DNA of 64,000 bases from Arthrobacter russicus (GCF_031454135.1 NZ_JAVDQF010000001.1:3038001-3102000), one strand, 5' to 3'. Shown: positions 25,764 through 34,634, counted from the first letter of the stretch. Numbers and translations: made by a program. The notes: generated from the sequence alone by a model not told the origin.

Positions 25764-26402
25764 TTACTCCTTTGTTTTGAGGTTTTGTTCTTTGTACTGC
25801 TGCTTGAGAGCGGCAATGGAGCCAGCTGCTGAACCTCCGTGGCGGAAACTGTCAACAGTGCTGGTGTAGGAATCTTTCGGCTGTTGGTTCGCAGCGGCTG
25901 GCGCCGGTTTTGGTACCAACGATTCGATGATGTTCTGGATTTTCGCGGCGTCGATGTTGCCGGCCGAATCCAGGAGCGCTTCTGGTGCGATGATTTCGAC
26001 CAACGAGTCGATGTCTGTCGCCGGGAGATGTGGTGCGTTGGCGCGAATCTCCCCGCGGATCGCCGCCTTCAAAAACCGGTGAGAGCCGGTCTTTTCTCCT
26101 TCGCGGCGGGCGTCTTCGAGGAGACGTTCCTCGTCCGTTTTGGCCTGGTCTTTCACGGACTGAAGCTCGGCTTTCAACGCGTCATAGTCGCCGCGGCTTT
26201 TCGCAGTTTTTTCGTGCTTCTTGGCATGAAAACGCCAGTAGGCTTCCCGTTGCGTCGCGTCCATCTCGGCCAAAGGGGTGTTAGCGGGGAAGCCCAGCTC
26301 GTTGTCGTAATGCTCACTGGCCGTGCTGGTAACAACACCTGGTTCAACGGCAGCCGTCAGAGCTGCTGCCGTCTCGACGGTGTTGGCGGCTTTGGTGTCC
26401 AT
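25764..26402 (-). CDS. Capsid scaffolding protein
   Basis: A 212-residue charged, mostly helical protein (MDTKAANTVETAAALTAAVE; central ARREGEKTGSHRFLKAAIRG). Acidic composition, predicted coiled coil and location before the capsid gene are those of phage scaffolds. ATG 26402 is chosen over an upstream start because composition changes there. Confidence 0.8.
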   Translation of the reverse strand: MDTKAANTVETAAALTAAVEPGVVTSTASEHYDNELGFPANTPLAEMDATQREAYWRFHAKKHEKTAKSRGDYDALKAELQSVKDQAKTDEERLLEDARREGEKTGSHRFLKAAIRGEIRANAPHLPATDIDSLVEIIAPEALLDSAGNIDAAKIQNIIESLVPKPAPAAANQQPKDSYTSTVDSFRHGGSAAGSIAALKQQYKEQNLKTKE

Positions 26403-26448
26403 GTTTTCTCCATGACTGTAGAAATGCGTTGCGTGACGCAGCGCGAAA

Positions 26449-27462
26449 TTAGGCGGCAAGCTTTTGCTTCTGCCGTTCGATCAAGGCTTGGTTGAAGGCG
26501 ACCCCTTGACGGTTATCGACTCTGACCGAGCGGTTACCCATCCGCGTCTCCGTGAATGTTTCGCCCGCAGCGAGCCTGGACTGAAGCTCTTCGATGGTTG
26601 CCTGGGCTGCGTTGATCATGGCCCGGGCTGAGTTTTTGTCATCCTCAACCGTCGGGGCCGTGTACGGCTCGGAACCTGCCATGGCCGGCGTGCGGAACGA
26701 GTCGCCTTCCCTGCGTAATATGGGGCCGAGCTCGCCGTTTTCGTGGACAACCACTCTGGTCCTAACAAGGTCCTCCGCAGCGGTTGAGCCTGCGGCGTCG
26801 TAGAACTTTTGGAGATCGTCGGCGTTGAGTTTCAGTCCCGGGTCCAAGCCTTTCGTGATCGGCATGACCCCGCACTTGCATAAAGTGTGCAACGGCATCA
26901 AGTCTTTGACGGTGTAGAAGTTGGTGGACGCCACCACGCACAAACCACACGAACCGGTTTTGGACAGTTCAGGGTGAATCATCCGCCGGTAGCCGACGAC
27001 TTTCGGTTGGGCGCTCAAAGTCGCTTTTGTTTGGTCTCTCGCCGCTGCCGAGACGTCATCGGTGGCGAGAGCTGTCACCCGTCGAATCGCTGCGTTCACA
27101 GCTGCTTCGGAACTGCGGCCCTGAGACAATTCCCAACGCACCTGTTGTTCGGGGCGCCGGTAGACGTCCAAGACCGTCGTACCCGAACGCGGATAAACGG
27201 TCGCTGTTCGTGGCTGCCGAGCGGGTAAGCCCATTGCGCCGAGGACGAGTGAAAGGTAGGCGCTCTGCGACTTGCTGACCGCTGTCAATGCGGCCCCAAC
27301 CAGGGTTGCACTCCGGGCCGCGTATGAGGCCACCGTTGGTGGGTCGTTGTAGATCGGCCTGGACCAGAGCGTGAGAAGCTGGCTGAGCAGCCTGCTCTGG
27401 ATGGCTGCCCGTTGCACGGTGTGTTGCCTAGACAGCCTGGCGAATAGGCTTTCGCTAACCAT
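26449..27462 (-). CDS. MuF-like capsid maturation / minor head protein
   Basis: A 337-residue protein. GSCGLCVVASTNFYTVKDLM followed by PLHTLCKCGVMPI is the Cys/His cluster typical of the Mu gpF-like minor head proteins encoded after the portal gene. In some actinophages this position is annotated as a capsid maturation protease; no protease motif is evident here. It overlaps the portal end by 8 bases. Confidence 0.75.
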   Translation of the reverse strand: MVSESLFARLSRQHTVQRAAIQSRLLSQLLTLWSRPIYNDPPTVASYAARSATLVGAALTAVSKSQSAYLSLVLGAMGLPARQPRTATVYPRSGTTVLDVYRRPEQQVRWELSQGRSSEAAVNAAIRRVTALATDDVSAAARDQTKATLSAQPKVVGYRRMIHPELSKTGSCGLCVVASTNFYTVKDLMPLHTLCKCGVMPITKGLDPGLKLNADDLQKFYDAAGSTAAEDLVRTRVVVHENGELGPILRREGDSFRTPAMAGSEPYTAPTVEDDKNSARAMINAAQATIEELQSRLAAGETFTETRMGNRSVRVDNRQGVAFNQALIERQKQKLAA

Positions 27463-28828
27463 CCTGGTTCACCTCGGTCGTGGCGAGGAGGGCTTCCTCC
27501 AATGTGTACTGGGCGTCGCGTTGCATTTCGGCCGGGGTCAGGTTGTAGATCCGTTCCTGGATCATTTTTCGTGACATCGAGCCTTTGGCCTGAGAGGCGG
27601 CCAAAGACTGTTCACTGATCGAGGCCTTTCCTGGGGCCTCCCAGATGGTTTCGATCTGCGAAATGTCAGCCCGCACGCTGTCGCCATTCATCCGGAAATG
27701 GAGGCCCATCATGCGTTCGAAGGATGCGCTCATACGACGATTCAGCTTCGTCACTTTGGCATTGAGTGCTTCCCTTGCCAGTGAGGCGCCTTCGGCGGAA
27801 CCCGTGGAAGCATCCGGCGACAAAATATAGAGCGGGGTACTGGTCACTGAAGCGATATGCTTCAGATCTTTCTCCACTGCGGTAAGAATCGGTGTGACAT
27901 CTGTGGTGGAGGATTCCCAAACCTTCGAATCCGGTGGCAGCAACCAGAGGGCTGCCGGGCCGGCGGAGAACATCTCGTCATAGTTCACAGGCTGCCCGGC
28001 GAGCGGGTGCCCGGGCGGATATTCGCGGGGCAGGTTGCCGCTGAGGGCTCGTTGCCGGAAGGCTTGCATCGCGGTGATCGTCAGTCGCTGCAACACTGTG
28101 TGGTTGATCCGGTCCAACGCGTCGGTGTGGCGTTCGAACTGCCCGATGCCCTTGCGTGCCGTAAATGGCACGATCGGGATGCCCTCACCCAAGTTTGGGA
28201 TCGGTTGTGGGTCTTCGATCCATTCCCAAGACCGCCCCGGGTACCAGGTGGTGCCGTTGTTCGGGATGGACGTAACGGTGGCGGCACGCACGGCCCGACG
28301 GGAGTAGCCGTCCCTGTACAGGATGATGATGTCGTGCTGTTGCACCGGGTCGAATCCGACAGTGATCCCGACGCCAGGCACAAGCTCATTCGCAGCTGAG
28401 GCTTCGGTGAGCGTGTTCCATGCCGAAAGCGGCCTAAAACCGTCCTTGGAGGTGAGCGCATAGGATCGGCCAAACGTGGACACTTCATCGAAAACGTCGT
28501 CGGCGAGGATTTCCATTTGCGAGTTCCGCCAAACGCCCATGGCCACGTTGTCGCCGAGTTCGTCATCTGGGGCGCCGGTCCGGAAACCGGTCGGTTGCTG
28601 CCGGGAGGTTACCGCCTCACAAATCGGTTCAGCGAAGTTCAGTCGGGCCATCGAAACGAACCGGATGTAAGCTTCGCGCATCTGCATGGAGGCGCCGTCC
28701 GGCACAGCAACTGAACCGTCACGGTAGGAAGCTAGTTTGCCCAAACGGCCGAACCCGTTGCCCAGGTTCGCGGCAAGGCGCATCAGCCACCAATCATCAC
28801 TGCCGGTCACGGTTGTCAGGTCAAGCAA
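27455..28828 (-). CDS. Portal protein
   Basis: A 457-residue protein from TTG 28828, 7 bases after AGGAGG that overlaps the terminase stop. The sequence fits the SPP1-gp6-like portal family: WWLMRLAANLGNGFGRLGKL, ARLNFAEPICEAV, and a C-terminal helical crown. It forms the dodecameric DNA gate of the head. Confidence 0.88.
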   Translation of the reverse strand: MLDLTTVTGSDDWWLMRLAANLGNGFGRLGKLASYRDGSVAVPDGASMQMREAYIRFVSMARLNFAEPICEAVTSRQQPTGFRTGAPDDELGDNVAMGVWRNSQMEILADDVFDEVSTFGRSYALTSKDGFRPLSAWNTLTEASAANELVPGVGITVGFDPVQQHDIIILYRDGYSRRAVRAATVTSIPNNGTTWYPGRSWEWIEDPQPIPNLGEGIPIVPFTARKGIGQFERHTDALDRINHTVLQRLTITAMQAFRQRALSGNLPREYPPGHPLAGQPVNYDEMFSAGPAALWLLPPDSKVWESSTTDVTPILTAVEKDLKHIASVTSTPLYILSPDASTGSAEGASLAREALNAKVTKLNRRMSASFERMMGLHFRMNGDSVRADISQIETIWEAPGKASISEQSLAASQAKGSMSRKMIQERIYNLTPAEMQRDAQYTLEEALLATTEVNQDG

Positions 28829-28836
28829 AATGCCTC

Positions 28837-30513
28837 CTAACGAACGCGGATCGGTACGAAAGTATCGGGTTGTTCGGGCTCTTTGAGTTTCAGAAACTGG
28901 GCGCGAGCCTCGAAGGCCAGGGCCGCGGCCATGGCGGCGTCCATCTTCTTGGGTGAATGCTTGCCTTCTTTGCCGATCACGATGCCGCCGCGGCGACCCC
29001 AGCGGCGGGCATTGACGAAATGGCGGACCAGTTGAGGGTTTGCGGACATTTTCACGGTGCCCATGCGAATGTGCTGGTTGAGTCGTTGCAAGGCCAGTGC
29101 CATCGGGCTGTCGTTTTTCGTCCACCACCGGATCATCGAAGCCTGCGCGTTGTTGGACTTCACCCGTAGCTGGTCACCAAACTCTTTCTCCCAGGCGTCG
29201 ATGTAGTCTTGCCAGTGCGGCGGGTCGGCAAAGAACCCGACCACGTTGTACCGGGCGAACATGTCAGAAACAGCGGCGTCGAAAGCCACGGTGTCAACCG
29301 CCCAACTGTCCGATTCGGGGCCGTCAGGTATCTCCTCGATACGGACCTCGAACAGATACCCGTCAGAGACGCGGCAACCGACAAGGGCAGTCGCATCGTC
29401 GTTGATTGAACCGTCAAAGCCGAGGGTGATCATTTCGCCCTCAGACACAGTGGATATGCCCTCGCCAGGCATCCCATCAGTAACAGAAGCCATTTCGGCA
29501 GGGGTAACCCAGGCGTTGTGCGCCTCAGTCAGCGCATTCAAAAAGTAGCGACGAGACTCTTCAGGCGTCCGACGCGGGTCGAAAATGTCATCAATAACGC
29601 CCTGCAAGTCGTTCCAGTCCATGGCTTCGCCGTAGGCGTCGTTGACTGCCTCTTCCAAATTTTTCAAGTTGGAGAGATCTTTCAGGTCAGACCAGCGGTG
29701 ATCGTAAACCATGCGCATACGGCCACGTGCTTTGCCTTCGTTGACTGCCTGCGCGTACTTGAACGTCTCTTCCGCTACGGACTCTTCACCAGGCAAATAC
29801 ATTGTCGTGGTCTCGATGAACCATGTCTCGGCGATCCGTTTGCGCTTGACCAAATTCCTGGTGACCGTCTTATACATTTGGCGAAGCATCTTCGTCGCGT
29901 ACAAGTGAGACTCATCGAAAACGACGAACGTTTCCTTGCCGCCGTCCTTCGAAGCCGAACCAGCCGTCGACGGGGTGATCTCGCCGCCGAAAGGCAACAG
30001 GATGCGAGTCAGTCCGGCATCCAAACCGTAAGCTTTCAACTCTGACAGCGGGCCAGAATCCAGGTTGAAGTAAATCGTGTCGTAGACGTTGCCGGTCTGC
30101 GTTTCCTCAGTCGCCATGATGCGAACGAACGGGGTCTTGACCGCCCGGCCCATCGGCTCACCTGGCGCATAAGTGTAAACATGGCCCAAATATTCGAACG
30201 TTTCACCGCCCTGAGCCCAACCGGAAAACCTGCAAGGGCCCAAAGCCTCGAAAAGGGCTAGCTCGGCAGCCAACCCGGACTTGTTGCAACCCTTCGGGCG
30301 CGAAAAGAACGCAGAATCGACTAGCCGGCGCCCTTTCGGGTCGAGTGCATAGCTATCAACAATGAAGCCCGAATATTCGTCGCCGTGGCGCACCGGTTCG
30401 CCCTGAACATCGCCAGGACCGTGAACGACAAGCGTCTCAATCCACCACAACGCCAGCCAACCCAGTGAACGTTCCCTGTCAGCATCCGGCGGCCGCAAAA
30501 GCTGACGCGTCAT
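28837..30513 (-). CDS. Terminase large subunit
   Basis: A 558-residue packaging motor. The ATPase domain has a P-loop of the actinophage kind (SRPKGCNKSGLAAE, residues about 70-83) and Walker B VVFDESH near residue 211. The nuclease domain begins ITLGFDGSINDDATAL near residue 365, an RNase H-like Asp. It cuts and translocates concatemeric DNA. It starts 3 bases after the small subunit gene ends. Confidence 0.92.
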   Translation of the reverse strand: MTRQLLRPPDADRERSLGWLALWWIETLVVHGPGDVQGEPVRHGDEYSGFIVDSYALDPKGRRLVDSAFFSRPKGCNKSGLAAELALFEALGPCRFSGWAQGGETFEYLGHVYTYAPGEPMGRAVKTPFVRIMATEETQTGNVYDTIYFNLDSGPLSELKAYGLDAGLTRILLPFGGEITPSTAGSASKDGGKETFVVFDESHLYATKMLRQMYKTVTRNLVKRKRIAETWFIETTTMYLPGEESVAEETFKYAQAVNEGKARGRMRMVYDHRWSDLKDLSNLKNLEEAVNDAYGEAMDWNDLQGVIDDIFDPRRTPEESRRYFLNALTEAHNAWVTPAEMASVTDGMPGEGISTVSEGEMITLGFDGSINDDATALVGCRVSDGYLFEVRIEEIPDGPESDSWAVDTVAFDAAVSDMFARYNVVGFFADPPHWQDYIDAWEKEFGDQLRVKSNNAQASMIRWWTKNDSPMALALQRLNQHIRMGTVKMSANPQLVRHFVNARRWGRRGGIVIGKEGKHSPKKMDAAMAAALAFEARAQFLKLKEPEQPDTFVPIRVR

Positions 30514-30516
30514 GGC

Positions 30517-30978
30517 CTACCCCGAAATCCGTTTACGCCGAGCTTCCAGGCTCGAAACCGACGCGCCCGCGGAGCCCGGCGCAGAACCAACCTCAGGATT
30601 TGGGACATCAATTTCCTGACGCAACCGCAGCCTGTCCTCCGGGGTGGCACCAAACTTTGCGACCCGCAAACGAATCTCGGAAGCGTACTCCCACCTGCCG
30701 GCAGACCACATCGTGTGATGCATCAACGCTGTATCGAGTAGGAAATGCCAATCCGGTTCGGAAAGCATCCTCGTAGACTGCGGAGACTTACGCCAACCGT
30801 CCCACCACTGCACCGTCATCGGATGCCAAGCCCACTCCTCACCATCCTTATCAGTACCCAGCACACCAGAGGGGAGTGCGAAACCTCGAAGGGCCCCATC
30901 TGCTTTGAGCTTCGTACGCTCAGGTGCCTTGTTCCTGCGCGCAGGATTCTCAGACGGGGCAGGACCAGCACCAGCCAT
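30517..30978 (-). CDS. Terminase small subunit
   Basis: A 153-residue basic protein from ATG 30978; TTG 31014 would add 12 residues (GGRPSRIEVQN). WHPMTVQWWDGWRKSPQSTR and DWHFLLDTALMHH match the phage terminase small subunit family common in actinophages. It recognises the packaging site, expected just upstream at 30979-31188. Confidence 0.82.
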   Translation of the reverse strand: MAGAGPAPSENPARRNKAPERTKLKADGALRGFALPSGVLGTDKDGEEWAWHPMTVQWWDGWRKSPQSTRMLSEPDWHFLLDTALMHHTMWSAGRWEYASEIRLRVAKFGATPEDRLRLRQEIDVPNPEVGSAPGSAGASVSSLEARRKRISG

Positions 30979-31188
30979 GTTCTGTACCTCGATCCGTGAC
31001 GGACGGCCGCCCAACCAATGACTGGAGGGACGCGTGAATAGTTATGCAAGTTGAACCGCCGGCTGAAGTCATTTCAATGCCTCCAGACCCGTACGCACAG
31101 CGAACGGCAGAACGCTTGCGGGATTCCGTTCGTGGGTGGCGGGGGAGGTGGTGGCCCGGGTGTGTATATTCATGCATTTGTTGAATGG
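30979..31188. other. Non-coding gap, candidate cos/packaging region
   Basis: No supported gene lies between the HNH gene and the small terminase gene. The centre is G-rich (around 31130-31160, GGCGGGGGAGGTGGTGGCCC), as at the cos ends of many actinophages, and the HNH-terminase order is that of phages whose HNH protein assists cos cleavage. The exact cut site cannot be read. Confidence 0.4.
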
Positions 31189-31494
31189 TTATGCGTTGAG
31201 TCCGGGGTGTTGTTCTTGTGGGCGTGTTTCTTTGATGGGTTTGTTTGCTTTGCCGCCTTGGCTGGAGGACTTGCCTTGGTGATGGTAGCTACACAGTGAG
31301 GTGAGTGATTGGAGTCGGTGGTCTTGTCTGTCTCCGGTGTGGTCGCAGTCTGTGGCTGGTTGTGTGCAGCGTTGGCCGGTGTCGTGGCGGATGTGCGTGC
31401 ATTGGTATCCGTCGCGTTTGAAGACTGCTTGTCGGCGTTGCTGCCAGTCTGGCGGGAGTGTGGCTTTGCGGGTGGAGCCGGACCAGTTGGGCAT
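31189..31494 (-). CDS. HNH endonuclease (packaging-associated)
   Basis: A 101-residue protein with an HNH/ββα-metal fold: QAVFKRDGYQCTHIRHDTGQ, then ATDCDHTGDRQDHRL and SLCSYHH. Cys pairs and the DHxxD-H core are present. In HK97-like phages an HNH protein encoded beside the terminase is needed for cos cutting. It has a good AAGGAG start site. Confidence 0.85.
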   Translation of the reverse strand: MPNWSGSTRKATLPPDWQQRRQAVFKRDGYQCTHIRHDTGQRCTQPATDCDHTGDRQDHRLQSLTSLCSYHHQGKSSSQGGKANKPIKETRPQEQHPGLNA

Positions 31495-31534
31495 GGTGGG
31501 TGGCTCCTTGCGTCTGTTTCGAGCCCTCTTGGTG

Positions 31535-31768
31535 TTACTCGTCTTGGATGGTGAGGCATCCGAGGAGCGCGTGCGCTAGGCCCAGGCTGATGTGGAAGCT
31601 TTGTCCGGTCATGTACTCGTCGGTGTAGACGGTGTGGGTCGTGTTTGGGGCGTCGGGGCGGATGCCGGAGACGTGAAGGACGTACCCAGTCATGAGGATG
31701 CCTTCGTTCTCGTCATCCAAATGTGCAGCGATCGCATCATCCAATGCGGATTTGGTGGTATCTGACAT
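31535..31768 (-). CDS. Hypothetical phage protein
   Basis: A 77-residue acidic protein (MSDTTKSALDDAIAAHLDDE; later HTVYTDEYMTGQSFHISLGL). No family recognised. It is separated from the preceding 47-codon gene by one base. Confidence 0.6.
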   Translation of the reverse strand: MSDTTKSALDDAIAAHLDDENEGILMTGYVLHVSGIRPDAPNTTHTVYTDEYMTGQSFHISLGLAHALLGCLTIQDE

Positions 31769-31769
31769 T

Positions 31770-31913
31770 TCAGTCCTTCTGGGTAGTGAGAAGAATCTCG
31801 CCCGGTGAGTCTCCCGGGACTGCCTGAATCTCGAAGGTCAGCGCTCCGAGATTGATGTCGCTGCCTTCGCGACGCGCAACGAGGTCGAAGGTGAGGTCTT
31901 TGACCGTGGCCAT
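31770..31913 (-). CDS. 47-residue hypothetical protein
   Basis: ATG 31913 opens a frame encoding MATVKDLTFDLVARREGSDI through ILLTTQKD, ending 1 base before the next gene. Codon use is like the neighbours. The start site is weak (AGG only). Function unknown. Confidence 0.5.
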   Translation of the reverse strand: MATVKDLTFDLVARREGSDINLGALTFEIQAVPGDSPGEILLTTQKD

Positions 31914-32167
31914 GTTTGCGCCTGCTCTCGGAGGAAGTGTGTGCAGCTGGTTGTGCTGCCGGTTTGCCTGATGCGGTAGCCGGGCCTTCCACGCCCTGAA
32001 CGTAGGAGGTATCCAGGGTGTAGGACTTGCCGCGTTGACCGACGCGACGCGGGTACAACAAAGGCCGCTCTGTGGGGAGCGGCCTGGATTTTTCGATAGC
32101 TATTCTAGGTACTTCTAGTTTAAGTGTTCGATCAGTGAATTACAAGCACGTAATTTTGTTCGTGTCG
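31914..32167. other. Intergenic region with terminator-like hairpin
   Basis: GGCCGCTC (32063-32070) pairs with 32077-32084 across 6 bases; T-rich sequence flanks both sides, so it could stop transcripts in either direction. The following 80 bases are AT-rich and may hold a promoter for the late operon (HNH, terminase, structural genes), but I see no clear -35/-10 pair. No gene is supported. Confidence 0.5.
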
Positions 32168-32734
32168 TCAACTTGCGTGGCTGTAGCTGATGGCGTCGCG
32201 GAGGTTCCAGAGCTGGGCGCCGGTCCATTCGGTGAGGCAGGCTGAACAGCGGACAACGCCGTTGGTTGCGACGAGGGCGAGGTTGATGTCACCAGCCTCG
32301 TTCATGGTGTGCCGGTTGCCGCATTGTGGGCATGGTGCGTTGATTTCGATTTTCTTGGGCGGGTTGATTAGTGCGTGTATCTGTTCGCACCATTTCGAGA
32401 CGATGCGTTCCGCTGCTTCGTTGCGGGTGGTGGCCGCTGCCCATGCTTGGATGATTGATTCGATGGTTCCGGTGGTCTTGGCGTGTGGAGCTTCAGCCGC
32501 TTTGAGGTCTTGGGCTGTCCGGGCGATCGACTGGTAAAGGTCCAAGACGTCGAGTGCGAGAGGGACTTTGTAACGATTCGCGCCGACGCCGGACCGGTTG
32601 CCGGATGAGGAGATTTCACCGCGGAGCTGGTCCAAAAGTGAATCCTCGCTGACATATTCACGGGCGCCGCTGTCACGGGTGATGGTGGTTTTGTGTGGAC
32701 GGGTGAGTTCGTGCACAGCTTGGCTGAGGTCCAT
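32168..32734 (-). CDS. Zinc ribbon phage protein
   Basis: A 188-residue protein from ATG 32734 behind AAGGAG. The N-terminal part is helical; near the C-terminus APCPQCGNRHTMNEAGD and VVRCSACLTEW supply two CxxC pairs of a zinc ribbon. It could bind nucleic acid and regulate late genes; that is inference. It is the last gene before the HNH/terminase block. Confidence 0.7.
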   Translation of the reverse strand: MDLSQAVHELTRPHKTTITRDSGAREYVSEDSLLDQLRGEISSSGNRSGVGANRYKVPLALDVLDLYQSIARTAQDLKAAEAPHAKTTGTIESIIQAWAAATTRNEAAERIVSKWCEQIHALINPPKKIEINAPCPQCGNRHTMNEAGDINLALVATNGVVRCSACLTEWTGAQLWNLRDAISYSHAS

Positions 32735-32756
32735 GGGTCTCCTTGGTCGGGCTGGG

Positions 32757-33134
32757 TCAGAAGAATCGTTTCTTTCTGGGTTCTTTAGGTGAGCCGCCAA
32801 GCCTCCTAATGCCGCGGCTGATCGCGCCGACAGTCGGGGCTTGCGTAGGGGTGAGATAGGGTTGCAACTCGTTCAGGATTGCTTGACGTGTTTCCGCTTG
32901 GTCAGCTGGCAGGTCCTTGGGTCGGTCTTTGGTGGGGCTGTAAGTCCCGAGGATTCTGCCTTGTAGTTCGCGGGCCCGCGCGATCATATGATCTGGGGCA
33001 GGCTGGGGTGCAGATGCGAGTTCTGCACGGAGTTGTTCCCAATCTTTTTGCATGGTTTCTAAAACGTAGGCGCGCCATTTGGCAACTTCGCGCGCAGCTT
33101 GTTGTCTTTTCTCGGAAACGCGTTTTTGCTTCAT
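32757..33134 (-). CDS. Hypothetical helical phage protein
   Basis: A 125-residue basic protein from ATG 33134 (MKQKRVSEKRQQAAREVAKW) with a long charged helix and a basic end (KEPRKKRFF). It overlaps the upstream small gene by ATGA. No family recognised. Confidence 0.62.
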   Translation of the reverse strand: MKQKRVSEKRQQAAREVAKWRAYVLETMQKDWEQLRAELASAPQPAPDHMIARARELQGRILGTYSPTKDRPKDLPADQAETRQAILNELQPYLTPTQAPTVGAISRGIRRLGGSPKEPRKKRFF

Positions 33135-33226
33135 GCCTGAACATCGTAGTGCCATTTTGGTTTCACAATGGGAGTTAGGTCTGCTTGTTCTTGGAGTACA
33201 TCCCGTAGCGGGTCAGTCTCGCTCAT
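33131..33226 (-). CDS. 31-residue hypothetical protein
   Basis: ATG 33226 behind GGAGGG starts a 31-codon frame (MSETDPLRDVLQEQADLTPI) that overlaps both neighbours by ATGA. The double coupling and good ribosome-binding site support translation despite the size. Confidence 0.6.
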   Translation of the reverse strand: MSETDPLRDVLQEQADLTPIVKPKWHYDVQA

Positions 33227-33447
33227 TTGCCCTCCAGTACTTTGGATGGGCCTGACAGTTGGGCCAGTTCGTAGGATGAGATTCCGTCTCCGTCGTAAGC
33301 GCGGTACCAGAGTCCGTATCCGTCGGATTGCCAGGCATGGCCGTTTTCATCAAGGATCACTTCGCGGCGAGACAGGCTTTCGAGCTGAACTTGCCTTTTG
33401 CGTGCGTCACTTCTCAAGAGGCGCTTCTGGGCTTGCCCGGTGCTCAT
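33223..33447 (-). CDS. Hypothetical phage protein
   Basis: A 74-residue basic protein (MSTGQAQKRLLRSDARKRQV; then ENGHAWQSDGYGLWYRAYDG). It overlaps its upstream neighbour by one base. The aromatic middle could be a small beta domain; no function assigned. Confidence 0.62.
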   Translation of the reverse strand: MSTGQAQKRLLRSDARKRQVQLESLSRREVILDENGHAWQSDGYGLWYRAYDGDGISSYELAQLSGPSKVLEGK

Positions 33448-33800
33448 TAGCCCTCCAGGTGGTCAAAGACTAGGTAATGGATGTCTTGGAGCGCCCGGCT
33501 ATAGCCCTTGGCGAAAGCCTCTACGGGGTCAACCTCGGTAAAGCTCGTGCAGATGGGTTCGTTGAGCGAGAGAATTTCTTGGAGTGCGGCAGCCATTGCT
33601 GGGCCAAGTGACCGTGACGCGGTGATGAATGCCCCGTCTGGCTCGGCTTGCACCGAGGCGACCGTGGGTGTCCCGAATCCTGGCCGGGCTTTTACCGTCC
33701 GGGCAGGCATCCCATTCACTAAGGGCAGGAATGACCACGGCCCACTAGTGGCTTGGTCGGCTAGGGCTTGGTACTGGGCCAACGGCTCGGTAGCGGTCAT
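33447..33800 (-). CDS. Hypothetical phage protein
   Basis: A 117-residue protein from ATG 33800 (MTATEPLAQYQALADQATSG). The run SGPWSFLPLVNG and later ADGAFITASRSLGPA-like pattern resemble short phage and plasmid proteins of unknown role that contain a GPW motif. It diverges from the small membrane protein genes that start 19 bases away. Confidence 0.6.
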   Translation of the reverse strand: MTATEPLAQYQALADQATSGPWSFLPLVNGMPARTVKARPGFGTPTVASVQAEPDGAFITASRSLGPAMAAALQEILSLNEPICTSFTEVDPVEAFAKGYSRALQDIHYLVFDHLEG

Positions 33801-33818
33801 CTCGGGTATCCTTTGCGT

Positions 33819-34004
33819 ATGTTTGAATTCTTCGGCAAGCCCGCAACCCTTTTCGGTATTGCCGCAATCGCTCTGGCGGTTGCCGTTCTTGGGCTTTTTG
33901 CTAGCGAGCCGAATTGGTGGACATTCGCTGCGCTGGTAGCGGCCGCAGCCGGGACAACGTTCGCTGGTGTCGCCCAGAAGGTCGCTGCGAATCGGGAACG
34001 GTAG
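33819..34004 (+). CDS. Small membrane protein, opposite strand
   Basis: A 61-residue protein (MFEFFGKPATLFGIAAIALA) with two membrane helices at about residues 9-27 and 33-51 and a basic end. It is one of few rightward genes in this block. It lacks a clear ribosome-binding site. With its neighbour it may form a small cargo operon, for example for superinfection exclusion; this is inference. Confidence 0.5.
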   Translation: MFEFFGKPATLFGIAAIALAVAVLGLFASEPNWWTFAALVAAAAGTTFAGVAQKVAANRER

Positions 34005-34051
34005 CCGCTCGGTCGTCATTGGGTTTCTTTTCTCTGGGTAGGATTACGGGT

Positions 34052-34225
34052 ATGGCTACTTGGCAGAAGATTTTCTGGCCTATCGTGATTGTCGGGTCGA
34101 TCGTTATCGGTGTTGTTTCCTTGGCGTTCGGGAACTGGCTGACTGCTCTGGCGATGCTCTTCACCCTTGCTAGTGCCGTAGGGAACTTTTGGCTCGCTTG
34201 GAGACGTGGAGCTGCGAAGTCATAG
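34052..34225 (+). CDS. Small membrane protein, opposite strand
   Basis: A 57-residue protein (MATWQKIFWPIVIVGSIVIG) with two membrane helices and a basic tail (AWRRGAAKS), start behind TAGGATTACGGGT. It lies 47 bases after a similar rightward gene, and its end overlaps the leftward gene at 34220 by 6 bases. Confidence 0.55.
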   Translation: MATWQKIFWPIVIVGSIVIGVVSLAFGNWLTALAMLFTLASAVGNFWLAWRRGAAKS

Positions 34226-34399
34226 CGCTGCCCGCCCTTTCTCTGTCAAGGTCACGGCTGGCCCTTCGAGTGTGCTCACCCTTTTCAGGCATCCGATTAG
34301 GACGAGGCGACTGACCATCCTGGTACCCAGCAAGGCGCATGCCTTTTCTTCGGTCATGTAATCTGGCGTCTGCCACCCTTCCGGGGTCAGCGTGTTCAT
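34220..34399 (-). CDS. Small putative winged-helix protein
   Basis: A 59-residue protein from ATG 34399 behind GGGAGGCGG (MNTLTPEGWQTPDYMTEEKA). The segment EEKACALLGTRMVSRLVLIG followed by VTLTEKGRAAL has the helix-helix-wing look of a small wHTH. DNA binding is inferred. Confidence 0.55.
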   Translation of the reverse strand: MNTLTPEGWQTPDYMTEEKACALLGTRMVSRLVLIGCLKRVSTLEGPAVTLTEKGRAAL

Positions 34400-34415
34400 T
34401 GCCCCGCCTCCCTGC

Positions 34416-34634
34416 TTAGTCGTTCTGGTTTTTGATGAGTCGGGTTAGCCCGGCGCTGGGAGCAATGTTGATGACTTCGCCAAGCGCTCCTTGGGCGATG
34501 AAGGATGGGTCTGCACCGTTTTCCAGTTGCTTGACCATGCCTTTGATCCTGTTCGCCGCGGATGTCAGCCGTTGTGCAATTTCCTGGAGGTCTCCGGCGA
34601 GCATTTGCCGATCCAGGTTGTCCTCGCTGGTCAT
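34416..34634 (-). CDS. Hypothetical helical protein
   Basis: A 72-residue protein from ATG 34634 behind AAGGAGA (MTSEDNLDRQMLAGDLQEIA), mostly helical. It overlaps the small gene upstream by ATGA. No family recognised. Confidence 0.6.
   Translation of the reverse strand: MTSEDNLDRQMLAGDLQEIAQRLTSAANRIKGMVKQLENGADPSFIAQGALGEVINIAPSAGLTRLIKNQND

Noticed and set aside
31690-32061. Open frame of 123 codons starting at TTG 32061
   Set aside because: No ribosome-binding site, overlaps a better-placed small gene and a terminator-like hairpin; composition unlike neighbours.
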